From Branchiostoma floridae (Eukaryota; Chordata; Leptocardii; Amphioxiformes; Branchiostomatidae): a stretch of DNA of 64,000 nucleotides. The stretch spans positions 16,212,437 through 16,276,436 of the forward strand of contig NC_049983.1 of assembly GCF_000003815.2 (NCBI RefSeq), in the 5' to 3' direction. Positions within the stretch are counted from its first letter, which is position 1, and every line of letters begins with the position of its first letter. Below, piece by piece: positions 43,281 through 53,939 of the stretch. The position numbers were made by a program, and so were the translations under genes. The notes below the pieces were generated by a model. It was not told the DNA's origin and did no database searches. It was given only the letters and a program-made list of their open reading frames with translations.

Positions 43281-44785
43281 CTAGGGTTTCTCACCCGTGT
43301 GAGTCCGCATGTGGCTCTTAAGATGACCCAGCTGACTGAACTGCCTGCTACACTCCTCACACTTGAAGGGTTTCTCACCTGTGTGAGTCCGCATGTGGCT
43401 CTTAAGATTACCCATCTGACTGAACTGCTTGCTGCACTCCTTGCACTTGTAGGGTTTGTCCCCTGTATGAGTTCTAAAGTGAGCATTCAGTTGATGTGGA
43501 TGACGAAACTGCTTGCTACACTCCTCACACATGTATGGTTTCTCACCCGTATGAGTCCGTATGTGACTCTCAAGATTGGCTAGTAGACTGAACTGCCTGC
43601 TGCACTCTTCACACCTGTAGGGTTTCTCCCCTGTGTGAGAACGCATGTGCTTCTTAAGATTACCCAGCTGACTGAATTGTTTGCTGCACTCCTCACACCT
43701 GAAGGGTTTATCACCTGTGTGAGTTCTGATGTGTGTGTTAAGAGTAGCCTGCTGACTGAACTGCCTGCTGCATTCCTCACACTTGTAGGGCTTTTCCCCT
43801 GTGTGAGTTCTAAGGTGTCTATTCAGATGATGTAGGTCAGTGAACTGCCTGCTGCACTCCTCACACCTGTAGGGTTTCTCCCCTGTGTGAGTCCGCATGT
43901 GACTCTTAAGATGCCCCAGCCGTCTAAACTGCTTGCTGCACTCCTCACATCTGTATGGTTTCTCTCCTGTGTGAGTCCGCATGTGACTCTTAAGATGCCC
44001 CAGCCAAGTAAACTGCCTGCTACACTCCTCACACCTGTAGGGCTTCTCTCCTGTGTGAGTCCGCATGTGCTTCTTAAGATCTCCCCGCTCTCTAAATTTC
44101 TTGCTACACTCCTCACACATGTAGGGCTTCTCACCTGTATGAGTCCGCTTGTGACTCTTAAGATTACTCAGGGTACTGAACTGTCTGCTGCACTCCTCAC
44201 ATCTGTAGCGTTTCTCACCTGTATGAGTGCGCATGTGCACCTTCAATGCGAAAAGCTGCCTGAACTGACTGCTGCACTCCTTACACTTAAAGGGTTTCTC
44301 CCCCGAGTGAATCCGCAGGTGTGTCTTTAAGCTATCTTTCATGCTAAACTGCCTGCTGCACTCCTCACACTTGTACAGTTTCTCCCCTGTATGAGTGAGC
44401 ATGTGTGTCTTCAGATTACTCAGGGTAGTGAACTGCTTGCTGCACTCCTCACACCTGAAAGGTTTCTGACCAGTGTGAGTTAGCATGTGAGTTTTCAGGC
44501 CAGCTGGTAGCCTAAACTGCTTGCTGCACTCCCGACACTTATAAGGTTTCTCACCTGTGTGAGTCCGCAAGTGAGTCATCAGATTATCAAGCCTACTGAA
44601 CTGCCTGCTGCACTCCTCACACCTGTAAACTTTCTCTCTACTTGACCCCTCCCCAGACTCCTCACGTCTTTCTCCTTGCCAGGTGAGAACACTGTCAGCA
44701 GAACCCCCTGCTGCTCCTCTCCTGACATCATCCAAACCTCGTACACTGTCTGTTGTCGCCATTTCAACAGCATCTGAATCAAATT
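43281..44785 (-). CDS. C2H2 zinc-finger protein, 16 fingers, terminal exon
   Basis: Likely sequence-specific nuclear DNA-binding protein. One large exon runs from an acceptor (tattgcag, exon starts 44785) to TAG at 43281-43283. The first in-frame ATG inside the exon is at 44762 (MATTDSVRG), giving 493 aa; upstream exons may add an N terminus. After about 50 residues without a recognised KRAB, SCAN or BTB domain come 16 back-to-back 28-aa fingers of form (Y/F)xCxECSxQF-x5-L-x2-H-x3-H joined by TGEKP-type linkers, all with Cys and His intact. Frameworks are nearly identical while the helix positions that contact DNA differ, as in expanding finger families. The protein stops exactly after a TGEKP linker with decayed fingers beyond, so this C terminus is probably a recent truncation. 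Confidence 0.93.
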
Positions 44786-45109
44786 CTGCAATAAAAACAA
44801 TATTCATTATTTATAAAACATGGATATTATTTCAAGTGGAATTTTCCACACTGAATTGGGGAGGGAATAGTAAAACAGGTGTAAACTAAACATTTCCCCC
44901 AGGTTGCTAGCTTTTTTAGGTGATAAAATGTAACGTTACAGGCTACATCAACATACACAGACCAGCTCCCCTGTTCCAGGGCCTTCACTAACATAGTTAT
45001 GATAGTAACCATTCCACATAGGCCGGCTTAGGGGTGTATCACCAGATCTAGTCTGTCAAAAAAACCTCAAGGACCTATTAAAAAAACCTCCAGGGCCTAC
45101 ACAGGTCAA

Positions 45110-45405
45110 ATCAGCGGTTCCAGGGGCGACTTTCCCCAAAGGACATTCCCAGAAAGACATTTGTCCTGGAGCCACGGGTAAACTTACCCCATAGACCATG
45201 TAAGAATTTGGTGGTAACAGGAAGTTTCCCCGCAAAGACGTTTCCCCGTCAGATTTTTTTTGAGCATTCCCCGTTGTCATAGAGGATTCCCCGCCACCTT
45301 GGGGGATTCCGTGTCTGGACTATTCCCCGTCATCCTGGGGCATTCCCCGTTTAGAGAATTCCCCGTCGTTGTTGGCCATGGAGCATTCCCCGTCAACATG
45401 CTTGT
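45110..45405. repeat. Short repeat array, (A/G)TTCCCCG
   Basis: At least nine copies of 'ttccccg' at irregular 15-45 bp spacing, most as 'cattccccgtc'. Low identity between the spacers. No function evident. Confidence 0.65.
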
Positions 45406-45419
45406 GGAAACACCGATAA

Positions 45420-46379
45420 GGCCATACCAATTTAATTTGTTGGTTCTCGGATTTTTTCAGAAAAAAGTTGGAGCGACAGGGCAAAAAAAAAAAAAAAAAA
45501 AAAACTTGCAAGAAGTCTGGGTTCAGGTCCAGAGTTTCAGGTTCGTAATTCCGGACCTGAACCAATGGTATATGATGATAATAATAATAATAATAATCTA
45601 GTGTATACATATATGTGTGGTAGAATACTTATCCAGTTGCACTTACATACAAAATTTGTTGGCATACACTTTACATGGAATTTCAGCAATACAAATGCAA
45701 AATTATGTGCAATCAGTATTACTTAAGTATTCACAGTAATAACGCTGCAGTAATGCTTAGTAATAAAGACAAAAACAGAGTATTTCAACACACACAACTT
45801 TTAAAAACCTTAAAGAAGGTTGAAAAAACTTTTTCAGCATAGCATAATGTCTAATGTAGCAACAACAACAATAAATTGACTTAATTTCACCCAAAAAAAT
45901 AGATAGTGCCTGAAACATCTCTTTGTGAAAGCTGCAGTTTGAATAAAAAACGCTTGATGGCGTTAGTGTACTCATACATTAGTGTTCCATATATGGCAGC
46001 CCTTTCCAAATATGGCAGCATTCCATATATGGCAGCATTCCATATATGGCAGCCACTTTCAAATATGGCGGCAACCATTTTGTTAATTCTTCACGGCAAC
46101 ATTTGCGTCTTTTTCCAACACAAATTTCACGATCTATGGGTGGTTTTCGATGATTTACAACATAAAGGAGAACATTAGCAGGTGATAGTTTTTTTGCAAG
46201 TCCAGTACTAGTTTCAGAAGTTCTGTTTATTTTCAACTGAACCGAAGTTTGCTTCAAGTCCAGCAACTTGTGTTACCGGAACTTACACGGGGTTGTGGCA
46301 ATTTAATTTTTTTTTTTTTTTAAATTGGGAAAAATAGAAGCGGCGATTCCGAGAACCAACAAATAAAATTGGTATGGCC
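45420..46379. mobile_element. PIF/Harbinger-type MITE, 960 bp
   Basis: Terminal inverted repeat 'ggccataccaattt.atttg' extending to 'ttggttctcgga'. It is flanked by TAA at 45417-45419 and 46380-46382, matching the 3-bp TWA duplication and GG start of Harbinger elements. The interior has a poly(A) run at 45483-45504, an (AAT)n run, and five 'atatggcagc' motifs at 45992-46072 in near-palindromic context. No transposase. Confidence 0.8.
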
Positions 46380-46389
46380 TAAACACTGT

Positions 46390-46745
46390 TACATGGAAGG
46401 GCATAGGACCCAAAATATACATTTTTAGTTAAAAATGGCTAAAAATGACAAAATAAATTATTTTTGGAGTGATCCATGAAAGAAGTGTTGATGGGGTCCT
46501 GTGGTCATACATGCATATCCAGTGCACCTCTGTACCAGATTTCAGGTCATTTTTTTGGTCAAAAATGGCAGAAAACCCCCAAATAACTAATTTTTGAAGT
46601 AATCTATGAATAATGTGTCCATGGGGTCCTGTGAGCATATGTCCAATGCAACTCTGTACCAAATTTCAGGTCATTTGGTTTCTATACAAGGGCATAGGAG
46701 CCCAAAATATACGTTTTAGTCAAAAATGGCCAAACCCCCCCAAAT
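46390..46745. repeat. 162-bp repeat family, array 4 (left part)
   Basis: Same units as 18.06-18.96 kb ('atatacatttttagttaaaa', 'catatgtccaatgcaactc', 'caaatttcaggtcatttggt'). It is interrupted by a MITE at 46749-47851 and resumes at about 47855, so the two parts were once continuous. Confidence 0.85.
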
Positions 46746-46748
46746 ATA

Positions 46749-47851
46749 ATCTCCGAGCAGATCCTACGGTGCCATACAGTGGCGGCGGCACCGTGGGGGC
46801 AGTGGGGGCGGTCGCCCCCACAAAAAATAGGTCGTGGGGGCGCCGCCCCCACGATAAAATAAGCTGAAATATACAAAATCCAGCTGAAAACCTTGTGTAT
46901 ATTTTCACTAATGGAAATCATCATATCCCGCTAGTCTACTTGCAAAAGTTTACTCTGAAAATGCAACAAATGACGTTTCAGAGGGTCCAGATTTAAAGAT
47001 TTCAAAGGACCTTCCTTGCGAGAACTCGCGTCTTCGGCACTGGACGTGGTGGGAAAATGTTGCCGGAGCGTCGTCCTCCACGATCCTTTATACTATTAGA
47101 AGTTTCATTATCAAACTAGCTTTGTTTGCAAGCTAAATGTTCCCTTCAAATGCAATAAATGGCATTTAAACTGTTCTGATTTCAAAATTTCTCCAGAGCT
47201 CCCTTGCGACGCGTCGACGGCTTGCGTCTTCGGGGCTCGCAACGAGGTAGTGTAAAAATGTTGGGGCGTGGATCGTCACCCTCAAAAATGGTTTTCTTAA
47301 CTAGAAGTGTCATTCAATTCAGCTTAGTCTGTCAGCAAAATGTGTCCATCAAAATGCAGGAAATGGTGTTTCCGAGGGTCTAGATTTCAAAATATCCCAG
47401 AAACTACCTTGCAACGGCTCGTGCCTTCGCCGCTCGAAATGGTGAAAATATGTTGGGGGCGTCGGCCTCAATAACTAAAGCTAAAACTATGTGTATTTTT
47501 GATAGAAATGCCATTGAAGATAGCTTATTCTGGCAGCAAAATTTGCCTCTCAAAATGCAGGAAATAGCGTTTCAGAGGGTTTAGATTTGAAAATTTTCCG
47601 GGGGTGCATGCCCCCGGACCCCCCTAGAAGGGTCACGCCTCCGGCGCGACGCCTCGGGCCTTCGGCCCTCGATTTAGTGATATTGTATATTACCAAATTT
47701 CGCCCCCACAACTAAAAAATGGTGCCGCCGCCTCTGCATAAGATACAATGTAGTATCAAAGCTGGCCAAGGATCATAGCTGGCCAAAGGGAGTCAAATGG
47801 GCACCGGTGGTATGTGTGCTATATTATGCCACCGTGGATCTGCTTGGAGAT
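46749..47851. mobile_element. TA-flanked palindromic MITE interrupted by another element
   Basis: Ends 'atctccgagcagatcctacg' and 'cgtggatctgcttggagat', flanked by TA. It is a diverged copy of the intact 169-bp element at 50543-50711. It is split after 'ggtgccata' by the insertion at 46777-47736. Confidence 0.85.
46777..47736. mobile_element. 960-bp element with CAG(T/A)GGCGGCGGCACC ends, CATA duplication
   Basis: Terminal inverted repeat 'cagtggcggcggcacc' (right end one mismatch). CATA is present at 46773-46776 and 47737-47740. The uninterrupted relative at 50543 shows the pre-insertion site, supporting a real 4-bp duplication. The interior has four diverged tandem units of about 200 bp starting near 46957, 47148, 47351 and 47552 ('aaatgcaggaaatgg' ... 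'gggtctagatttcaaaat'). No transposase. The 4-bp duplication is compatible with Chapaev-like elements; the superfamily is uncertain. Confidence 0.8.
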
Positions 47852-47854
47852 TAC

Positions 47855-48445
47855 CCAATTTGGGCCCAAAATAACTAATTTTTTAAGTGACCTATGAAGA
47901 AAGTGTTGATGGGTTCCTATGCTCATATGTCCAATGCACCTCTGTGCCAAATTTCAGGTTATTAGGTTGTATTATCATATAGCCAGGCGCCGCGGACCAA
48001 TCAGAAGGCCCCGTTCCACGTTGGTTATGACGCCGTAACACGTAGATTCAGGCCAGGCAGGTGGGTATCGCTCCCCTGATTGGTCAGAATGAATCGACAC
48101 CGGCACCGGTGTCGATTTGCATCGACACCGGCAGTTCGCGAACAGTTCGCGAACCGTCCCGAGGTCTTCACCTTTCCCCGTCCCGCGCCAGGATGGAATC
48201 CAGATGTGACAACAATTTGGCGGGAAGTTTTGCAGCGAGGCTACACAAGGGTTTACAGTATACACCTCGGGCCGGGGCATTAACCCTTTAATATATAGCT
48301 GAGCGCAGAGCGGCCTAAAATATACATATTATTTGGTCTATTTAAAAAAAGGACCAAAACCCATAAATATCATAATTTCTAAGGCATCTATCAAAAAAGT
48401 GAACAAAAGTCTGGGGTTTTTTTGCTATCCCTACCTCCAAAAAGT
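47855..48445. repeat. 162-bp repeat family, array 4 (right part), itself interrupted
   Basis: Repeat units at 47860-47985 and 48310-48445. Between them is an unrelated GC-rich segment (about 47986-48300) containing a 'tcgacaccgg' palindrome cluster at 48094-48133 and the 125-bp block duplicated at 48860. Confidence 0.75.
48141..48265. repeat. 125-bp block, copy 1
   Basis: Identical by eye to 48860-48984 over 125 bp ('aacagttcgcgaaccgtccc' to 'gtttacagtatacac'), in the same orientation 719 bp apart, with different flanks. The block has an open frame in both copies, but no start or splice context makes it coding. Confidence 0.9.
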
Positions 48446-48859
48446 GCGGAATGCTCCATAATGACGGGATTGGTCATGCGCCACCGACTATACTCCACTG
48501 TTAATGGATCGGAACGTAGGAGCATGTGCGAACTCCGAGACTTACCCTAGCTTATCTCTGAATGGTAACATCGTGCGGTTTTCACCAGTATCTTGATGAG
48601 AAATTTAACGACACTACTGCGTACCATTTTGAGAACTTAATAATCTATTTTATCATAACCTGCGTAAGAGCAAGGAGCAAATTCTCACAGGAGTCTGCCT
48701 GTGGTGTGGGAGCCTAGGACAGTTTAGAGACGTAGACGGGAGACATCTAACATGGTCCGTGGAGCTGTGTACATTCTTAAATACTAGTAGATTTGTTGAA
48801 TACATGGGAGGAAAAAGATCGTCTGTGAAACGACAGCGAGACCGCTGCGAATCCACACA

Positions 48860-48984
48860 AACAGTTCGCGAACCGTCCCGAGGTCTTCACCTTTCCCCGT
48901 CCCGCGCCAGGATGGAATCCAGATGTGACAACAATTTGGCGGGAAGTTTTGCAGCGAGGCTACACAAGGGTTTACAGTATACAC
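48860..48984. repeat. 125-bp block, copy 2
   Basis: Second identical copy of 48141-48265. Sequence left of it (48450-48859) and right of it (48985 on) is unique within the window. Confidence 0.9.
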
Positions 48985-50485
48985 GACAAAACAACTGAAT
49001 CCGTATGACATCGGGATTGGAGTACCTCCACAAATATAATGGCTGACTTATATAGACGCTGCACATTAATATACAACACCACCATGCATCTATATTGCAT
49101 TTTTTTTACCGTTCTTTGATTTTCTAACACGTCAACACGATTCAATAATCCACTACCGATCCTCACAAGTATTATGTTTACATTTCCAACTCCTCAATTT
49201 TCAGCTCTGAAATAGTAACCTGCGCCATACAGCTCTTGTTATTGTAAACATTTGCGATCCATCCCTTCTTTACTACCATCCACAAGTTTTACATTGATAG
49301 ATTAGCAAAAGATTGTTTGACTAGTGGGTTTGAGAAAAGGATTCACAACACCGCGGTCCAACTCGTACTCCCAAGGACGTTATAACGTCCTTGGTACTCC
49401 GAGGCTAACTTTACGAAGCTAACACGCTCCGCAGGCCTTTGAATACCGACATACATGCCAACTCCTCTTACCTGGAAGTCTGTTGATACACAGTCGCCTG
49501 TTCCACCACTGAACTTGTCTTACAAGACGAAGATATCGCACGTCTGACCGACTAACGGTCCACGTCTGGCAGACACGTCTGGGCGCATTCCTGCCTCGTA
49601 CAGACAGGAAGTTGACACTTGTGACCCGGAACTATTCCTCCGATGGCGGTAAAATTTCATAACCTAGTTATCCAAATAGCTGCAAATGAGCTTCGGCAGA
49701 GCTTTACAACCTCTGTCTGAGAATTACACACTGACGGCGTCGGGAAAATGGACTGTTTTAAAACTTGAGTGTTTCCTAATAATCATTTTGCCTGATGTTT
49801 TGTGTGTCTTTTGGCGTCTTCGTGGATTCCGCTGATCTTTGGTATTACATATGAAGGTAGGTGTTGGTGGGACCTTGACTGAAGATCTATATATAGATTT
49901 GGGGCCCTCCGCAGCTTGTTATGGTACTGTAGTGGAACTTCCTGGTTTTGTATTAAGTTTGATCTTAAGAGGCCGCCCAATCGGAGTGGTAGATAGCTCT
50001 TGGGCTGATAACAAGTGAGGTACGGGCCTCCTGGTAGCGTTTTCTAGAAGTACAACACCATGGTACGTTTGTACTTTTTGGGTTGAAATTAGCTTGAAAT
50101 ATGTAGATCTATTGAGAAGGTGCTAGAAATTGACATTATATAAAGTTCAAACATTCTGATTTGAAGCAGTTTGTAAATTAGTGTTAGGGCTTGGGCATTA
50201 CTGTTATCGAACTTTTAGATGAATATTGCCAACTTTTATTAAGCAAATTATATAAAACACGAAGAGACATACTATTACATAGGTTTCCCCATATTGGATC
50301 ATGTTGTTCTTGCCTGCTACAGCAGAACTGATTGGTCAAAAGCGTCACCTAGCAATGTTTATTGTAATGCAGGTAGTTCGTACCTTCAACAGGTGGCAAC
50401 GTTGTCTTGTGGGTAGTGTTGTTCTTTGAATCCCAGGCAAGCTCTATCGATGTAGCCTTAGGAAAGTCACTCAACACCTTAGAGT
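48985..50485. other. Non-coding, nothing recognised
   Basis: No exon, RNA gene or transposon end identified. A small palindrome 'gacgttataacgtc' sits at 49378-49391. A SINE-like phrase ('gtagccttaggaaagtcact') lies near 50453. Confidence 0.35.
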
Positions 50486-50487
50486 CC

Positions 50488-50880
50488 CTTAAATGCATTT
50501 AAGTTCGCGGGGATTTAATTTCGCGGTAGCGGGAAAAAAGTAGTCTCCAAGCAGACCCTACGGTGCCTTAGAAATAGTATCAAAGCTGGCCAGGGACTTG
50601 GTATACCGGTGCCCGTTTGACTCCCTTAGCCGGCTATCTCCCTTTGGCCGGCTATACTCCTTTGCCAGCTTTGATACTATTTCTAAGGCACCGTAGGGTC
50701 TGCTTGGAGACTAGGAAAAAAGGACTTTTCGCGGTTCGTGGTAGCACCCGATGATACACTGTAGTCTTTAATTGCCATGAGAAAACGTTCGCGGTGGTTT
50801 AAAGTTCGCGGTGAAGCGGCCACCGCGAAAAACGCGAACATTAATCCACCGCGAAAGTTTCTGCATTTACAGTATTTCCT
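50488..50880. mobile_element. TCGCGG-rich inverted-repeat element with a nested MITE
   Basis: Ends near 'aaatgcatttaagttcgcgg' and 'tttctgcatttacagta'. The interior is rich in 'ttcgcggtgg' and 'ccaccgcgaa'. It is interrupted by the 169-bp element at 50543-50711. Relatives occur at 51285-51345, 51617-51856 and 59766-59975. Confidence 0.7.
50543..50711. mobile_element. Palindromic MITE, 169 bp
   Basis: Almost perfect foldback with about 55-bp arms: 'gtctccaagcagaccctacg' through 'gtatcaaagctgg' and the reverse complement. Flanked by TA. It is the intact relative of the split copy at 46749-47851. Confidence 0.9.
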
Positions 50881-51616
50881 CACTCTACTTAGATGACAAT
50901 GAGTACCTAGCTTTGATTATGGACGCCCTCCCAGGTAGGACGTAAAACCGGGCCCAGTGTTTTGGAAAGAGCCACACCTCCAGCACGTTTAACTTAAAGA
51001 ATTTTAAAAACATCACCCTAATCAAAAAAGGGCATTGCCAAGTATCTCGGTATGAGTAGATCAAAGTCATAAGTCTGGTCTTATGCAACTTTCACCTAGT
51101 GTACCAATCTGGTGTGTTCCGCCTCAAGGCCGTACCAGTGTGCCGGTTATACGAACAAACAATCAAACAGATTCACATGTCTTCGCCGTGGCAAGCTCCC
51201 AAGCTTTCCTGATAACGAGACAATATATGTACATGTAGTGAGAAGAGGTGCCGTAAGTGGCGCGGGTAGAGGACAGAAGGTGAAGCGACCACCGCGAAAA
51301 CGGCGAACATAAAACCACCGCCAAAATTTCTGCATTTACAGTACAGTAACATGTGAAAGAATCAAACAGACTATCACAAAACTGCCCCCTCCCTTTAGTG
51401 CAACGTCATTCTGTGCTTCGGGGCGGCCCAAACTGACATCGAAATTCGAATACTACTGACGTTCCGCGGTTTTTGGTAAGTACTTCTTGAAAATAGGTTT
51501 CCGCTGTTGTGTGTCCGACTCCTACGGTGTACAGAGGTGGAGAGTTCAAGGTACCCCCCCCCCCCGCTACGTATACGGTGATACAATGAACAATCCCCAG
51601 CACACATGTAAAACGG

Positions 51617-51856
51617 AGAATGGTACTGTAAAAGTTTAGATAGATGTTCGCGGTGGTTTTATGTTTGCGTTCTTCACGTTGACCTCTCCACCGCAAGCTT
51701 AAATCCACCGCGAACAAACATCCCCTTCATACAGTAAAAGTGTAAAACCCTGCATGATAGTTTCAACCACAAACTTAACCACGTACCGCGAACACTCAAT
51801 TTTCTCCCCAAGGCGTTATCAAATTCCCGCGAAAATTTCCCCTTTTACAGCTCTGT
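51617..51856. mobile_element. Further TCGCGG-type element
   Basis: Starts 'tactgtaaaagtttagatag' and ends 'tttccccttttacagct', with 'gttcgcggtggttttatg' and 'ccaccgcgaac' inside. A shorter fragment of the same family lies at 51285-51345. Confidence 0.65.
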
Positions 51857-51904
51857 AAAGTAAATTTGTACGATCTATGAAAAAAAAATCCCAAGACCGT
51901 CCTT

Positions 51905-52142
51905 ATACCCGTCACATTTTGGCGAAAATCGATCGGACGACGATTCTGCGGCAATCGCCCGAGCCTCGCTTATGATAACAACTTTATTGCACAACAACTG
52001 TACAAGGTAGAAAGTATGGCTTGAATATGACAGGGACGGTTTTCAGGTGAAAAATACGCGCAACCCTTTGCCGATCTTGATTATGGCCGATCTTCCATCC
52101 ATACGCCCGAAGATCGTGGATAATGTGACAAGGGTATAAGGA
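51905..52142. mobile_element. MITE family with TTATACCC ends, copy 1
   Basis: Ends 'ttatacccgtcacattttgg' and inverted 'ttatacccttgtcacatta'. The interior includes 'tggcgaaaatcgatcggacg', 'actttattgcacaac' and 'gacagggacggttttcaggtg'. Very similar to 53683-53918. Confidence 0.85.
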
Positions 52143-53680
52143 TTTTTTATAAGCTTGCATTCACACGGCGATCATACGACAGTCTTTAAATTTGCGTCCG
52201 ATAGATTTCCTTAGAGATTAACTCGCAACCTTTGACTCGTACAGGGGGTACTTTAAATCGTGAAATACATGTAGTTGCTGTAGTTGTATACCCTTGAAAT
52301 GATGACCCGCGAGCAAAGAGGATTTGGTGTCAGCAATGCCCTTCATATCCTCAGAGTCAGAGGCAAGTTAACGCGAACCACTTCTTGTGGGGAAAATAAG
52401 TCTGCTCAAACTTACAGGAATTTTCCATTGCGTCTACAATCAATCACCAGTCTACTGTCACTAATGTCGCTGTCAACCACCACAGTGCCTGCAAGCACGC
52501 GATTAGAGCAGGCTTGGGTATCAGGCGGCTGCAATTGTCCAGTTTTGTGCGGGGGCGCTGTACTCGGCATTGCTGTCATTCCTCTTCTAAACTGGCTTGT
52601 AGTTTTGCTGATTTTGTCCTGAGTGATCACGACCAGAGATATCTGTAGTGTACCTTTAATAACACAGTTGGGAACTATCTGTATATCTAATTCACCTGGC
52701 GTTGCTTTCTAAATGAGATTCTTCGGAGAATCAGGATTGACATTAATTAAGCAGATAACGCGTCATTATCTGTAAAGTATGCAATGCCTCAGGCAGGGAG
52801 CTGGCCTTTTTGACACGGTCCTAAATCATAAGTAAATGGATCAAATCAAAGGACTCAGTGACGCCGACACGATCATAGGGCATCTGAAATATCATCTGTT
52901 TGAATTTGTTCAACGGGTGGAAACTTCCAGAACTCTCTTTATTCGGGGGGAGTGACAGGTTTGAATACGTTTACGTCGTATTTCTTTGTGGACAGCATAT
53001 AGAAAAGTTTTAGTGTAACTGTGTGATTTGCGTCTGTAGCCAGGGGTCGGGAAAATAAATATCAAACACGTTCAAAGAGACAGGAACTTACGAATTTGTT
53101 CTTGGGGCATGCCTAGAAATATCTATGCGACACTTCATAATATTTGCCAAACTCCATAAACTGCTGCAAAAATGACAGAAATAAGACAAATAGTCTAGAT
53201 AATAAAGTTAGACGGCCTCAGAAGTTTATTTTGCAACCTCTGACGTATCATTAGGTGGCGGAATGCCAATTTCTAATAGCCTTTCCAGCTACCTATTGAG
53301 TACAATACCTAGTGATACCTGATACAAATCGGTTCACTCTCTCATACCCTTTGTTCACGAAGACAAGAGTAATGTGGTATAAGAGTCAGCGACAGGGGTG
53401 AGTGCCCCTTATCTGGTGCGCTGTTGTAGACTAGCTTAAATTTGTTGCGGAGATAGCGTAAACGGACTGTGAAAGTTAGACCAGAGTTTGACGAAATTTG
53501 GACTCACTAATGATGGAAGGCGTACGATGATTCGTCACTCATTTCTTAACAGACTGTTTCACAATTGTAACAAAAATATTGGATTTGGTTCCGATTGAAT
53601 ACGAAGTATTCCGAGCGTTGGTATTCAGGGGTTGATACCATTGTTTCGAGGTTTTATTTTCTGAAATCTCCACCTATGCT
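52143..53680. other. Non-coding, nothing recognised
   Basis: No exon with acceptable splice context and no recognised repeat. Because the crystallin ATG at 55026 is preceded by an acceptor, its 5' non-coding exon and promoter may lie here or in the following 300 bp, but I could not place them. Confidence 0.3.
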
Positions 53681-53682
53681 TA

Positions 53683-53918
53683 TACCCCTGTCCCATATGG
53701 CGAAAATCGATTGGACGACGATTCTGCGGCAATCGCCCTTGCCTCTTTTATAATGATAACTTTGTTGCACAACATTTGTACAAGGTACAAAGTATGGCTT
53801 GTATGTGACAGGGACGGTTTTCAGGTGAGAAATACGCACAACCCTCTGTCGATCTTGAATATGGCCGATCTTCCATCGATACGCCCGAAGATCGTGGATA
53901 ATGTGACAGGGGTATTAG
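53683..53918. mobile_element. MITE family with TTATACCC ends, copy 2
   Basis: Same element as 51905-52142, about 85-90% identical by eye. Ends 'ttatacccctgtcccatatg' and 'tgtgacaggggtatta'. TTA on both sides would fit a Harbinger-type 3-bp duplication. Confidence 0.85.
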
Positions 53919-53939
53919 AGATACATGTGTGCGCGTCTT

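Noticed and set aside
43299-44330. Plus-strand frames of 94-147 aa opposite the zinc fingers
   Set aside because: Antisense shadows of the regular 84-bp finger repeat.
48061-48291. Conserved frame RTVREPSRGLHLSPSRARM in both 125-bp blocks
   Set aside because: The DNA copies are identical, so conservation of the frame carries no information; no exon boundaries are seen.
52284-52622. 112-aa frame with a hydrophobic C terminus (VLCGGAVLGIAVIPLLNWL)
   Set aside because: No recognisable family, no splice or promoter context; the hydrophobic end alone is not enough.
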